A stretch of DNA of 64,000 nt from Streptomyces sp. 378 (GCF_030124145.1 NZ_JASKMS010000032.1:38327-102326), one strand, 5' to 3'; counted from the first letter of the stretch, positions 34,452-43,785 are shown. The notes: generated by a model from the letters alone, not told the origin. Numbers and translations are program-made.

Positions 34452-34782
34452 GCGGGCCTCCTTCTCGCGGAGCGGACCAATTCAGGCGCGGGACGGGTAC
34501 CCGCCCTCCGCTCGGGCACACAGCCCGGGTTCGTCACGTGGAGTGATCACCGCGTCACGTGGAACCGAACCGGTCGGGCAGACCCGTACGCACCGCCAAT
34601 TCCCGTGCTCGGTGCGGCATTTCAGACAGTTGGCACGGAAGCGGCCAGACAGCGATCACTTTCGGAACGAAGTCGTGCTCCACCGTGCGAGACCGGTCGA
34701 TGACGGTGTGTACTGTGCTGCGGGTGGCTCGCCAGAGCACCCCGGACCCAGCCCTGCCCGACTCCCTCCTGGAATCGACTCG
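34452..34782. other. 331-base divergent gap before the conservon
   Basis: No coding potential is seen. It contains a candidate leftward SigB-like promoter and, at 34532-34563, two identical 11-base copies of CGTCACGTGGA whose starts are 21 bases apart, flanking the palindrome GTGATCAC. This pattern of two helical turns suggests a binding site for a dimeric or tandem regulator, perhaps of the conservon. Confidence 0.5.
34497..34521 (-). promoter_or_regulatory. Candidate SigB-like promoter of the 78-residue gene
   Basis: On the minus strand GTGT (34521-34518), 15 bases, GGGTAC (34502-34497) ends 45 bases before the ATG at 34451. The spacing and -35 match those found at 9434-9458. Confidence 0.45.
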
Positions 34783-36528
34783 ATGATCGAAGTACCGGAC
34801 CTGGCCGTCGGTGCCCTCGCCCTCGGCACACTGTCCGCGATCGCCCTCGGCGGCGGGCTGCTGCGCTCACGGCGGCAACTGGCGGCGCAGCGCGCGAAAA
34901 CGTCCGCGCTGCGGGCACAACTCGACGGCACCTCACGGTCGTTCGCCTCCGAGGTGGAGCATCTGGCGACGCGGCGGGTGCCCGCCGCGGCCCGGCAGGC
35001 GGCGCATTCCCACGTCACCGTGCCCGGCCCGCTGAACCCGCAACTGGCCGGGTCGCCCCTGGGGCTCGCCCTGGAACAGGTGCTGAAGGGGCTGCACACC
35101 GAGCTGGCCGCGCAGCGCGTCCGCATCGACGCGGCCGCTCAGGCCGGGATGCGCGGGGCCACCCGGGAGGTCCAGGCGGCGCTGTACCGGCTCCAGGACG
35201 CCCTGCGCGGACTGCAACAGCGCTACGACGATCCCGAGTTGGCGCAGACCCTGTTCGAACTGGACCACGAGAACGAGCAGTCGCTGCGGCGCGCCCAGGT
35301 CGCCGCCGTGGTGTGCGGGGCCTGGGTGGGGCTCGCCCGGGAGGACTCACATCTGGTGGACGCGGTGACGGGCGGCCAGGCCCGGCTCGCGGGCTACCGG
35401 CGCGTCCGGGTCGGCAATCACCTGGCGCCCGGTACGGCCCTGGTGTCACACGCCGTCGAGCCGGTCGCCATCATCGTCGCCGAGCTCCTCGACAACGCGC
35501 TGAGGCACTCCGCGCCCGACACCGACGTCGTGGTCAACCTGGAGGCGGTCCACCACGGCGTCTGTGTGACGGTGGACGATGCCGGGCTGGGCATGACGCA
35601 GGACGAACGGGCGCGGGCCCAGCGGATGGTCGCCGGTTCCGATCCGATTCTGCTCACCGAGCTCGGCGACCCGCCGCGCATGGGACTCGCGGCCATCGGG
35701 CAGCTGACCCGGCAGTTCGATCTGAGCGTGGACCTGTCCTCCCCCTCCCCGTACGGCGGTGTGCGGGCCGTCCTGCGGATCGACAGCCATCTGCTGACGA
35801 GGATCGACCCCGGGGAACTGCCTCCGGCCGCCGGCGCCCCGCGCTCGACCCGCAGGACGGTGGCGCGGGACGCGGGGAGCGCGGCCGGCGCTTCCCGCGG
35901 TACGGGACCGGACGGGCACGGCGCGTCCGGCGGAGCGCCCGGCGCCCCGAAGCTGGGTGAGCCCGCCCCGTCCGGTGGAACGGCGACCGGCGCTCCCGTC
36001 CCTCCCCCGGCTTCGGGCCCTGCCCGGCGCGGTCCGGTCCGCACACCCCGGCCCGCCCCGGACGACCCACCGCACCAGCCCGAACCCGCCCCGGCCACCG
36101 GGTCCGGCGACCGCGTCACGACCACCGAGCCCGAGGGGCCCGGGCCGTTCCGCACCACCGCGCCACCCGACCACGATCACGACCACGGCTATGGCACCGA
36201 GCAGGACGCCGACGTCTCCGCCCCGGTCCCCGGCCATCACGGGCCCCGTGACGGCGGCGGTCTCCCCCAGCGGCGTCGCCGCAACCGCGCCGCGACCTCG
36301 GCCGGTCAGGGGGCCGAACCCGTACCCGCGCGGCGTCCCCGCCGCCCCGAGGACGCCGCCGCCGCCCTCCGTGCCCTCCAGTCCGGCACCGCGGCAGCGC
36401 GCGGCGCCACCGGGTCGAACGCAGGCGCCGTCCCGGCCGTATCTGAGGGTGCCCCGGCCGCGACAACCGCCGACGGGGCCCACGACGACACCGACAGCAA
36501 CGACCACGAAGGGGGAACGGCTCGATGA
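34783..36528 (+). CDS. cvnA: Conservon sensor-like histidine kinase CvnA
   Basis: A 581-residue protein, first gene of a conservon. Residues 5-25 are one membrane helix. The HATPase domain has the N box AELLDNALRHSAP near residue 235, the G box DAGLGM at about 266 and RMGLAAIGQLTRQF near 300. There is no obvious phosphorylated His box, as is usual for CvnA proteins, which are thought to work in a G-protein-like complex with CvnB-D at the membrane. Residues 345-581 are Pro/Gly-rich and disordered. It overlaps cvnB by four bases. Confidence 0.9.
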   Translation: MIEVPDLAVGALALGTLSAIALGGGLLRSRRQLAAQRAKTSALRAQLDGTSRSFASEVEHLATRRVPAAARQAAHSHVTVPGPLNPQLAGSPLGLALEQVLKGLHTELAAQRVRIDAAAQAGMRGATREVQAALYRLQDALRGLQQRYDDPELAQTLFELDHENEQSLRRAQVAAVVCGAWVGLAREDSHLVDAVTGGQARLAGYRRVRVGNHLAPGTALVSHAVEPVAIIVAELLDNALRHSAPDTDVVVNLEAVHHGVCVTVDDAGLGMTQDERARAQRMVAGSDPILLTELGDPPRMGLAAIGQLTRQFDLSVDLSSPSPYGGVRAVLRIDSHLLTRIDPGELPPAAGAPRSTRRTVARDAGSAAGASRGTGPDGHGASGGAPGAPKLGEPAPSGGTATGAPVPPPASGPARRGPVRTPRPAPDDPPHQPEPAPATGSGDRVTTTEPEGPGPFRTTAPPDHDHDHGYGTEQDADVSAPVPGHHGPRDGGGLPQRRRRNRAATSAGQGAEPVPARRPRRPEDAAAALRALQSGTAAARGATGSNAGAVPAVSEGAPAATTADGAHDDTDSNDHEGGTAR

Positions 36529-36947
36529 CCAGCCGCGCAGCGGGGGACACGGCATGGGTGCTCGAACCGGTCCTGGAGGTGCCGCACGTCGTGGCAGCCG
36601 TCCTGCTCACCCGGGACGGACTCGTCACGGGCTACACCGACGCGCTGTCGCGGCCGTCGGCCGAGCGGGTCGCGGCCATCACCAGCACCGTGCAGGGCGC
36701 CTGCCGTACCGCAGCGGCGGCGTTCGCCGACACCGACCGGGCCGACATCCGGCAGGTCGTCATCGAGTCGGACCACGGCTACGTGCTCATCGTGCCGACG
36801 GACCACGGCACCTGCGTCGCCGCGTACGGCGATCCCGAGGTGCGGCTGGACCTGCTGGCCCACCGGGTGCACTCGCAGGTGGCGCGCCTGGGCGAGAAGG
36901 CGATGGCCGCCGGGCCCCGGAGTGCCGACGGCGACACGCCGGCATGA
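36525..36947 (+). CDS. cvnB: Conservon roadblock/LC7 protein CvnB
   Basis: A 140-residue roadblock/LC7 protein: VPHVVAAVLLTRDGLVTGYTDAL, then helix SAERVAAITSTVQGACRTAA and the strand YVLIVPTDHG. Roadblock proteins bind and regulate small GTPases, here presumably CvnD, in the complex with CvnA. Both ends overlap its neighbours by four bases, so translation is coupled along the operon. Confidence 0.92.
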   Translation: MTSRAAGDTAWVLEPVLEVPHVVAAVLLTRDGLVTGYTDALSRPSAERVAAITSTVQGACRTAAAAFADTDRADIRQVVIESDHGYVLIVPTDHGTCVAAYGDPEVRLDLLAHRVHSQVARLGEKAMAAGPRSADGDTPA

Positions 36948-37306
36948 CCGGCCGCCGAGGCGGCCGTCCCCTGGTTCCCGCGTACCTGTCGACCGGCGGG
37001 GTCGCCAGGCCCAGCCGTGCGCATCTCGAGCGGCTGTCCGTCCTCACCGGCAGCGGTGAGCCGACCCCCGCCGACCTGCCCGCCGCCCAGGCGGCCCTGC
37101 TGGAGGAGCTGGAGCACGGGTCGCTGACGGTACTGGAGGCCGCGGCCCTGCTGCGCCTTCCGGTCTCCGCGGTACTGGTGCTGGCCGGCGACCTCCTCGA
37201 CCGCGACCTCATACTGGCCCGCGCGCCGATCCCGCCCGCCCGGCGCTTCGACCCCGACCTGCTGAAGAGAGTGGCCGATGGCCTGCGCGACCTCAAGCAC
37301 CGTTGA
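36944..37306 (+). CDS. cvnC: Conservon DUF742 protein CvnC
   Basis: A 120-residue DUF742 protein, the third member of every conservon. It has the typical GRPLVPAYLSTGG start, and a winged-helix-like core (LTVLEAAALLRLPVSAVLVLAGDLLDRDLI). Its C-terminal 29 bases of coding overlap the cvnD start, an unusually deep overlap that will link their translation. Confidence 0.92.
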   Translation: MTGRRGGRPLVPAYLSTGGVARPSRAHLERLSVLTGSGEPTPADLPAAQAALLEELEHGSLTVLEAAALLRLPVSAVLVLAGDLLDRDLILARAPIPPARRFDPDLLKRVADGLRDLKHR

Positions 37307-37904
37307 CGCCGAGACGGGGGGTGCGGACCTGCACCTCCCCGACACCGCCCAGGACTTGGTGAAGATCCTGATCACGGGGCCCTTCGGGGTGGGCAAGACC
37401 ACCCTGATCCGCTCGGTGTCCGAGATCCGCCCGCTGCACACGGAGGAGCAGCTCTCCGAGGCGTCCGCACAGGTCGACGACCTCGCGGGGGTGCGGGACA
37501 AGTCGACCACCACGGTCGCCATCGACTTCGGCCGGATCAGCCTGCCGGGCGGTGTCGTGCTGTATCTGTTCGGCACCCCCGGACAGGAGCGGTTCCGGGC
37601 ACTGTGGGACGACATCGCCTACGGGGCACTCGGCGCCCTCGTCCTGGTCGACGCCCGCCGGATCGACGCCTCGTTCGACGTGCTGGGCCTGGTGGAGGAA
37701 AGCGGACTGCCCTACGCGGTCGCCTTCAACGCCTTCCCGGACGCGCCCCGCCACCACACGCCCGAGCAACTGCGCGCCGCCCTGGACCTGGAGCCCACGA
37801 CCCCGATGGTGACCTGCGACGCGCGGGAGGCGAACTCCTCGGTCGACGCCCTGCTCACGCTGGTGCAGCACCTGATCGACCACCACCCCCCGGAGCCCCG
37901 GTGA
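37278..37904 (+). CDS. cvnD: Conservon small GTPase-like protein CvnD
   Basis: A 208-residue protein of the CvnD/MglA-like P-loop GTPase family: ITGPFGVGKTTLIRS (Walker A) near residue 33 and FGTPGQERF (switch II) near 100. The usual N-K-x-D base-recognition motif is replaced by FNAFPD, so nucleotide choice may differ, as in other CvnD proteins. It cycles between GTP and GDP states to signal from CvnA. Its stop overlaps the first P450 start (GTGA at 37901). Confidence 0.92.
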   Translation: MACATSSTVDAETGGADLHLPDTAQDLVKILITGPFGVGKTTLIRSVSEIRPLHTEEQLSEASAQVDDLAGVRDKSTTTVAIDFGRISLPGGVVLYLFGTPGQERFRALWDDIAYGALGALVLVDARRIDASFDVLGLVEESGLPYAVAFNAFPDAPRHHTPEQLRAALDLEPTTPMVTCDAREANSSVDALLTLVQHLIDHHPPEPR

Positions 37905-39139
37905 CCCGACCGTCCCCCGCCGAGCAGGCCTTCTCCCTCGCGGCGCCCGTCCGCCTGTGGGAGGACGGCTTCGCCCGCGACCCCCACTCCTATTACGCCG
38001 CCCTGCGCGCGCACGGCCCGGTCGGCTGGGCGGAACTCGCCCCCGGTGTCCCGGCGTACGTCGTCACCGACCGCCGAGCGGCGCTGGACCTGCTGCACGA
38101 CACCGAGACGTTCTCGCACGATCCCCGGCCGTGGGAGGCGACCGTCCCCGACGACTCTCCGGTGCTGGGCATGATGCGCTGGCGTCCCAACACGCTTTTC
38201 GCCGACGGCGGCGCCCACCTGCGCTACCGCACCTCGCTGCTCGACGCCTTCGACCTGGTGGAGCCGCACGATCTGCGGGCCAGGGTGCACCGGGCGGTGC
38301 ACCTGCTGGTGAGCCGGATCGGGCCGCGCGGAGAGGCCGACCTGGTGGGCGAGTTCACCCGGCCGCTGATGGCGCTGGTGTTCAACAGCCTCTTCGGACT
38401 GCCGGACAGCGCGGGCGAGCGTCTCGACTCCGCCCTGGGCAAGCTGATCGAGGGCGGAGCCCAGGCGGCCGCGGGCGAGGCCGAGTTCGGCGGTTACGTG
38501 CTGGAGCTGATCTCCGCCAAGAGGGAGCGGCGCGGCGACGACCTGCCGAGCTGGCTGCTGGACCATCCTGCGGGACTGACGCCCGAGGAGGTCACCTGGC
38601 AGGTGTTCCTCACCCTCGGCGCGGGCCACGAGCCGACGGCGAACCTGGTGTCCAACGCGCTGTCCAGGATCCTCGGCAACCCGGCCTACTACTCGACGCT
38701 GACCAGCGGGGCCCGTCCCGTGACGGACGCGGTGCTGGAGGTGCTGCACCACGAGACGCCCCTCGCCAACTACGGCATCCACTACGCCCGCACGCCGGTC
38801 ACCTTCCACGGGGTGTGGATCAGGGCCGCGGTGCCGGTGGTGATCTCGTACGGGGCGCTCGCCCAGGCCGCCGAGCGGGAGCGCGGTGAGGACCGCCACC
38901 CGTCCGACGCCTCCCACCTGTCCTGGTCGGCGGGCCCGCACGCCTGTCCGGTGAAGCAGCACACCCTGCTCATCGCCACCGAGGCGATCGAACGACTCAC
39001 CCAGTGGCTGCCCGACCTCGAACCCGTACTGCCCCGCGAGCGACTCACCTGGCGGCCCGGTCCGTTCCACCGCTCGCTGACAGCCCTGCCCGTCCGATTC
39101 AGCCCCCGCTCTCCCGACCAGCCAGGAGGACGACCGTGA
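37901..39139 (+). CDS. Conservon cytochrome P450 lacking ExxR (CYP157-like)
   Basis: A 412-residue P450-fold protein with two core motifs broken. The I helix reads GAGHEPT. The K helix ExxR is absent: the stretch is EVLHHETP, with His in place of Arg. The haem loop is SAGPHACPVKQ, so the Cys ligand remains but the nearby Gly is Val. CYP157 proteins of Streptomyces conservons are the known P450s without ExxR, so membership of that branch is likely. It may bind substrate or assist the next P450 rather than oxidise on its own. GTG start, overlapping cvnD by four bases. Confidence 0.88.
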   Translation: MTRPSPAEQAFSLAAPVRLWEDGFARDPHSYYAALRAHGPVGWAELAPGVPAYVVTDRRAALDLLHDTETFSHDPRPWEATVPDDSPVLGMMRWRPNTLFADGGAHLRYRTSLLDAFDLVEPHDLRARVHRAVHLLVSRIGPRGEADLVGEFTRPLMALVFNSLFGLPDSAGERLDSALGKLIEGGAQAAAGEAEFGGYVLELISAKRERRGDDLPSWLLDHPAGLTPEEVTWQVFLTLGAGHEPTANLVSNALSRILGNPAYYSTLTSGARPVTDAVLEVLHHETPLANYGIHYARTPVTFHGVWIRAAVPVVISYGALAQAAERERGEDRHPSDASHLSWSAGPHACPVKQHTLLIATEAIERLTQWLPDLEPVLPRERLTWRPGPFHRSLTALPVRFSPRSPDQPGGRP

Positions 39140-40362
39140 CCATGACCGACCGCATCGCTCTCGACCCGTTAGGCGCCGACATCGCCGCCGAGAGCGCGCG
39201 ACTGCGTGCCCTCGGCCCGATCGTGCCCGTGGAGCTGCCCGGTTCCCTCCCCGCCTGGGCGCCCACCCGCTACGACACGCTGAAGCAACTCATTCTCGAC
39301 CCACGGGTCAGCAAGGACCCGCGGCTGCACTGGCGGCTGTGGCCCGAGATCGGCGAGAACCCGTCCTGGGCCTGGATCCTGGGCTGGGTCGGCGTGGTCA
39401 ACATGCTCTCCGCGTACGGCCCGGACCACACCCGGCTGCGCAAGCTGGTCGCGCCCAGTTTCACGCACCGGCGCACCGAGGCGATGCGGCCCCGGGTGGA
39501 GGCGATCACGGCCGAACTGCTGGACGAGCTGGAGGCCGCCGACGGCGAGGTCGTGGACGTCAAGGCAGGGCTCGCCCATCCGCTGCCGATGCGGATGATC
39601 TGCGAACTGATGGGTGTGCCGGACGAGTTGCGGGAGGACACCGGCCGGCTCATCGCGGCCATCATGGACACCTCCGACCCGAGTCCGGAACAAGCGGCGT
39701 CCGTGCAGCGGCAGATCGGCACGGTGCTGCCCGCGCTGATCGCGTACCGGGCGGCGCATCCCGGGGACGACATGACCACCGAGCTGATCCGGGTCCGCGA
39801 CGAGGACGGCGACCGGCTGAGCGACGAAGAGCTGTTGTACACGCTGCTGCTGGTGATCGGGGCCGGTTTCGAGACCACCGTGAACCTGATAGGCAACGCG
39901 GTCGTCGCCCTGCTCCGTCGTCCCGAACAACTGGCGGCGGTACGGTCCGGGGAGATCCGCTGGGACGCCGTCGTCGACGAGACGCTGCGCGCGCACCCGT
40001 CGATCGCGTCCCTGCCGCTGCGGTTCGCCGTCACCGATCTGACGGTCGGCGACGTCACGATCCCGGCCGGAGACGCCATCATCACCACGTACGCCGCCGC
40101 CGGGCTGGATCCGGAGCACTACGGCCCGGACGCCGACCGTTTCGACGCCACGCGCGCCGCCGACGACCATCTGGCGTTCGGGATCGGCGTTCACCGCTGC
40201 ATCGGGGCGCCGCTGGCCCGCCTCGAAGCCCTGACCGCGCTGCCGGCCCTGTTCGACCGGTTCCCCGACCTGCGCCTGGCCGCCGGGGACGAGGGACTGC
40301 GGCAGGTGCCGTCGTTCATCGCGTTCGGCTGGCGGGAGATCCCGGTACGGCTGCGGGGTTGA
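39136..40362 (+). CDS. Conservon cytochrome P450 (CYP154-like)
   Basis: A 408-residue P450 with all motifs intact: GAGFETT (I helix), DETLRAHP (ExxR) and the haem loop FGIGVHRCIGAPLAR. The N-terminus (IALDPLGADIAAESARLRALGP) resembles CYP154 enzymes, which pair with CYP157 in conservons. It hydroxylates an unknown hydrophobic substrate using electrons from a ferredoxin encoded elsewhere. The GTG at 39136 is chosen for its spacing from AGGAGG at 39124-39129; the ATG six bases later is the alternative. It overlaps the previous P450 by four bases. Confidence 0.93.
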   Translation: MTMTDRIALDPLGADIAAESARLRALGPIVPVELPGSLPAWAPTRYDTLKQLILDPRVSKDPRLHWRLWPEIGENPSWAWILGWVGVVNMLSAYGPDHTRLRKLVAPSFTHRRTEAMRPRVEAITAELLDELEAADGEVVDVKAGLAHPLPMRMICELMGVPDELREDTGRLIAAIMDTSDPSPEQAASVQRQIGTVLPALIAYRAAHPGDDMTTELIRVRDEDGDRLSDEELLYTLLLVIGAGFETTVNLIGNAVVALLRRPEQLAAVRSGEIRWDAVVDETLRAHPSIASLPLRFAVTDLTVGDVTIPAGDAIITTYAAAGLDPEHYGPDADRFDATRAADDHLAFGIGVHRCIGAPLARLEALTALPALFDRFPDLRLAAGDEGLRQVPSFIAFGWREIPVRLRG

Positions 40363-40596
40363 GCCACACCACCCGAGGCACACGCCGCACGAGGCAGCGC
40401 GCGGGAGCGCGACCGGTCCCCCGTTCCGGTCGGGCCCCCGCGGTGAGTTGAACCTACGTCCACGGCCGACGCCTTGTGAACCGTGCCGATGCCCGCTGCG
40501 CGCCCGGCAGGGCTCACCCGTGCACAGCTGCGTCCGGATGGCCCGGGTTCGTCCCGTCCCGGCCCGGCGAACCGGTTGCCCCAGCGGCAAAGGAGC

Positions 40597-42090
40597 TCAC
40601 GCGTGGCGCGGAAGAGCCGGCACGTCGAGGTCGCCGACGGCCAGGTGCGCCAGCACGACCTCGTACAGGTCGGTTCCTCCGGCGAGCAGCTGCCGTTCCA
40701 GGAGGGGTTCGGCGCTGCGGACGTGCTCGCGCACGGTCTGTGCGTGCACACCCAGGGCCTGCGCGGCCCGCTCGGCGTTGCCCCCGGTGGCGATCCAGGT
40801 GCGCAGCGTCCGGCGCGGGTTCCTGGCGTCGGCGTCCAGCCGGCCCAGCAGGTCCCGCGCCCAGGTGCGTACGGCGGGGCCCGACAGCAGGTCGGCGAGC
40901 CGCAGCCCGGGGTCACCGGGGCCGTCGGCGAGCCGGGTGTCGGGCAGGCCGATCTGGGTGTTGAGCGCCAGGTGGACGACCGCCCGGACCGTGAGGTCGG
41001 CGAAGTCGGTGCCGAGCAGGGTCTCGACGCGTTCCATACGGGCACGGACGGTGTTGCGGCTGACGCCGAGGACCTTGGCGGCGTTGACCGCGGTGAACTC
41101 CAGGCCGAGACGGCTGGTGGCCAGGAGTTCGGCGCGGGTGTGGTGCGACAGGGTGTCGAGCGGGCGCAGCACCCGGGACGTCCAGCCGCGCAGCGCCACC
41201 GGGTCGATCAGGCGTTCGGGGTGGGTGCGCTCCGCGTAGACGGCCGTCTTGTCGGGGCGGAAGTGCGCGACGGCGAGGGCGCTGACGGCCTGTCCGTAGG
41301 CGGTGGCGGTCCGCGCGAGGCTCTGCCGGACGCTGCCGCCGAGGAAGAGGTCCGCGTGCCGTCCGACCAGGGACCGCAGGGCGTCGCCCGTGGTGTCGCG
41401 GGGGCTGACGACGATCACATGACCGTCCATGGCCGGGCAGCGCACGACCAGGGCGTCCTCCCGGGTCCGCTCCAGGCACTCCTCGGCGACGCGGTCGCGG
41501 ACGGCGGGGTCGGACTCGACGACGTACACGCAGGCCGTCTCGGCGTCGAGCAGTCCGGGCCAGAGTCCGGCCGCGACGCGACGGGCGGCGATGGTGTCCT
41601 CGACCATCAGCAGTTGCAGGATCGCCAGTCGCAGGTCGGCGGTGGCCCGTCGCAGCCGATGCCCGGCCGCGGCCGACTCGTTCGCCGTCAGCAGCAGTCC
41701 GAGCACCTGGGCGGTGTGCGTGACGACGTCGGAGGCCCGCCGGTCGAAGGGGGCCTGCCGGGAAACGGCCAGCACGCACGCGTGGGAGGGATGTTCCACC
41801 CTGACCAGACGCTGGTGGCTGCCCCGGCCCTCCCAGGCGGCGGAGGCGATCCGGCCGGCGATGATGTCCGTGACCAGGTCCGCGTCCAGGGAAAGCCGAT
41901 CACCGGCGACGACGTCCCCGGCGGCGTCCAGCAGGGCCACGGTCGCGCCCACGGTGCCGGAGAGCCAGGCGACGACTCTGCGGACGTCCCGCCCGGCCGG
42001 GCGCAGATGCTCCAGCAGTTGCTCCGCCCACGCCGGTCCCGTACCGGTCTGTGCTTCCCGCTGCCGGTTCCCGTCCGCTCGGCCAGCCAC
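40597..42090 (-). CDS. PucR-type transcriptional regulator with tandem C-terminal helix-turn-helix
   Basis: A 497-residue regulator. A GAF-like or PucR sensory region of about 320 residues is followed by the PucR C-terminal helix-turn-helix (FTAVNAAKVLGVSRNTVRAR, near residue 345) and a second one about 100 residues later (NAERAAQALGVHAQTVREHV). The doubled HTH suggests a duplicated effector module. It has no membrane segment, so the signal is cytoplasmic. The GTG at 42090 follows GAGGGGAAG. It is divergent from the YrdC gene and convergent with the conservon. Confidence 0.85.
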   Translation of the reverse strand: MAGRADGNRQREAQTGTGPAWAEQLLEHLRPAGRDVRRVVAWLSGTVGATVALLDAAGDVVAGDRLSLDADLVTDIIAGRIASAAWEGRGSHQRLVRVEHPSHACVLAVSRQAPFDRRASDVVTHTAQVLGLLLTANESAAAGHRLRRATADLRLAILQLLMVEDTIAARRVAAGLWPGLLDAETACVYVVESDPAVRDRVAEECLERTREDALVVRCPAMDGHVIVVSPRDTTGDALRSLVGRHADLFLGGSVRQSLARTATAYGQAVSALAVAHFRPDKTAVYAERTHPERLIDPVALRGWTSRVLRPLDTLSHHTRAELLATSRLGLEFTAVNAAKVLGVSRNTVRARMERVETLLGTDFADLTVRAVVHLALNTQIGLPDTRLADGPGDPGLRLADLLSGPAVRTWARDLLGRLDADARNPRRTLRTWIATGGNAERAAQALGVHAQTVREHVRSAEPLLERQLLAGGTDLYEVVLAHLAVGDLDVPALPRHA

Positions 42091-42257
42091 CTCGGTCTTC
42101 CCCTCGTTGCCCGTGCCGCCTCCGGCACACCGGTCGGGGACGTTACCTCACGTCCCGGGTGCTCGCCCCGGCCCCACCGCCGGACGGCGGACCTCGACCC
42201 CGGGCCGGTACCCCTCCCCTGCGCCGCCGACCCGTACCGGCGGCATAAGCTCGGCGG

Positions 42258-42878
42258 ATGGCGAAGTACTACGACGTGCACCCCGACAACCCCCAGCCCC
42301 GCACCATCGGCCAGATCGCCGACAGCATCCGCGCCGACGCTCTTGTCGCCTACCCCACGGACTCCTGCTACGCGCTGGGCTGCCGCCTGGGCAGCCGTGA
42401 CGGCATCGACCGGATCCGTACGATCCGCAAGCTGGACGACCGGCACCACTTCACCCTCGTGTGCCAGGACTTCGCGCAGCTCGGGCAGTTCGTGCGGATC
42501 GACAACGACGTGTTCCGCGCGATCAAGGCGTCGACACCCGGCAGCTACACGTTCATCCTGCCGGCGACGAAGGAGGTGCCGCGGATGCTGCAGCACCCCA
42601 AGAAGAAGACGGTCGGCGTGCGCATCCCGGACCACGTCGTCACGCAGGCCCTGCTCGCCGAGCTCGGTGAGCCGCTGCTGTCCAGCACCCTGCTGCTGCC
42701 CGGCGAGGACGAGCCCATGACGCAGGGCTGGGAGATCAAGGACCTGCTCGACCACGTGCTGGACGGGGTGGTCGACTCCGGGGACTGCGGGACCGAACCG
42801 ACGACGGTCATCGACTTCTCCGGCGGGGAGGCGGAGATCGTGCGGCACGGCGCGGGCGACCCCTCCCGGTTCGAGTAG
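42258..42878 (+). CDS. Sua5/YciO/YrdC family protein
   Basis: A 206-residue protein with the YrdC dsRNA-binding-like fold: ADALVAYPTDSCYALGC (threonylcarbamoyl-AMP pocket), then RTIRKLDDRHHFTLVCQDF and PGSYTFILPATKEVPRM. It more closely resembles the YciO branch than essential Sua5, which makes threonylcarbamoyl-AMP for tRNA t6A. The absence of a C-terminal Sua5 domain fits. No strong ribosome site precedes the ATG at 42258, and the leader is short. Confidence 0.88.
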   Translation: MAKYYDVHPDNPQPRTIGQIADSIRADALVAYPTDSCYALGCRLGSRDGIDRIRTIRKLDDRHHFTLVCQDFAQLGQFVRIDNDVFRAIKASTPGSYTFILPATKEVPRMLQHPKKKTVGVRIPDHVVTQALLAELGEPLLSSTLLLPGEDEPMTQGWEIKDLLDHVLDGVVDSGDCGTEPTTVIDFSGGEAEIVRHGAGDPSRFE

Positions 42879-43029
42879 TCGGTAAAACGGCGACCAAGGG
42901 CCGTTCACGGTTCAACCGGGTGCCTGGGGCGGGCGAAATGCCCCGGGAAGGGGCGTGTCACGATGACCGTGATCCGCCCGGTCACGCGGACGGGTTCCTG
43001 GCCCCACCCCACAGAGAGGCAGCCCAGCC

Positions 43030-43785
43030 ATGACCGCCGTACAGGGAACCGCTGTCGACATCCCGACCGAGGACGGCACCGCCGACGCGTATCTCGCCCA
43101 CCCCGCCGACGGGGCCGCCCATCCGGCGGTCCTGGTTTTCATGGACGCCTTCGGTCTGCGTCCGCAGCTGCGGTCCATGGCCGACCGGCTGGCGGCGGAG
43201 GGCCACACCGTGCTGGTGCCGAACCTGTTCCACCGGCATGGTCGGGCCCCGCTGTTCGACCTGCCCGAGTTCATCGACCCGGGGGCGCGTCCGGAGATGT
43301 TCGAGCGGATCGGCCCCGTCATGCGGGCCCTGACCGCCGACCTGGCGATGCGGGACGCCGGTGCGTATCTGAGCTGGCTGGACGGATCTGCGGCCGTGGC
43401 CGACGGCCCGGTGGCGCTGACCGGCTACTGCATGGGCGCCCGTCTCTCGCTCCTCACCGCCGGCACCTTCCCGGAGCGGGTCGCGGCCGCGGCCGGTTTC
43501 CACGGCGGACGGCTCGCCACGGAGGCCCCGGACAGCCCCCACCTGGTGGCCGGCAAGGTCACCGCCGAGCTCTACTTCGGCCACGCCGACCAGGACCCCT
43601 CGCTGCCCGAGGAGCAGATCGAGCGTCTGGAGGAAGCCCTCACGGCGGCGGGCGTGCGCCACCGGTGCGAGGTGTACGCGGGCGCGCCCCACGGTTTCAC
43701 GCAGGCCGACACCGCCTCGTACCACCAGGAGGGCGACGCGCGGCACTGGTCGGCGCTGCTCGACCTGCTGAAGCGCACATTCTGA
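43030..43785 (+). CDS. Dienelactone hydrolase family protein
   Basis: A 251-residue alpha/beta hydrolase of the dienelactone hydrolase family. The nucleophile is Cys in TGYCMGARLS near residue 139, with Asp in the HADQDPSLP segment and His in GAPHGF. Members open lactone rings or hydrolyse esters in aromatic degradation, but many have other substrates, and no aromatic pathway genes are beside this one. It is cytoplasmic and alone. Confidence 0.88.
   Translation: MTAVQGTAVDIPTEDGTADAYLAHPADGAAHPAVLVFMDAFGLRPQLRSMADRLAAEGHTVLVPNLFHRHGRAPLFDLPEFIDPGARPEMFERIGPVMRALTADLAMRDAGAYLSWLDGSAAVADGPVALTGYCMGARLSLLTAGTFPERVAAAAGFHGGRLATEAPDSPHLVAGKVTAELYFGHADQDPSLPEEQIERLEEALTAAGVRHRCEVYAGAPHGFTQADTASYHQEGDARHWSALLDLLKRTF

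Noticed and set aside
32088..34703. Long rightward frame opposite the catalase
   Set aside because: Catalase motifs are complete on the minus strand; the antisense frame has no ribosome site or domain.
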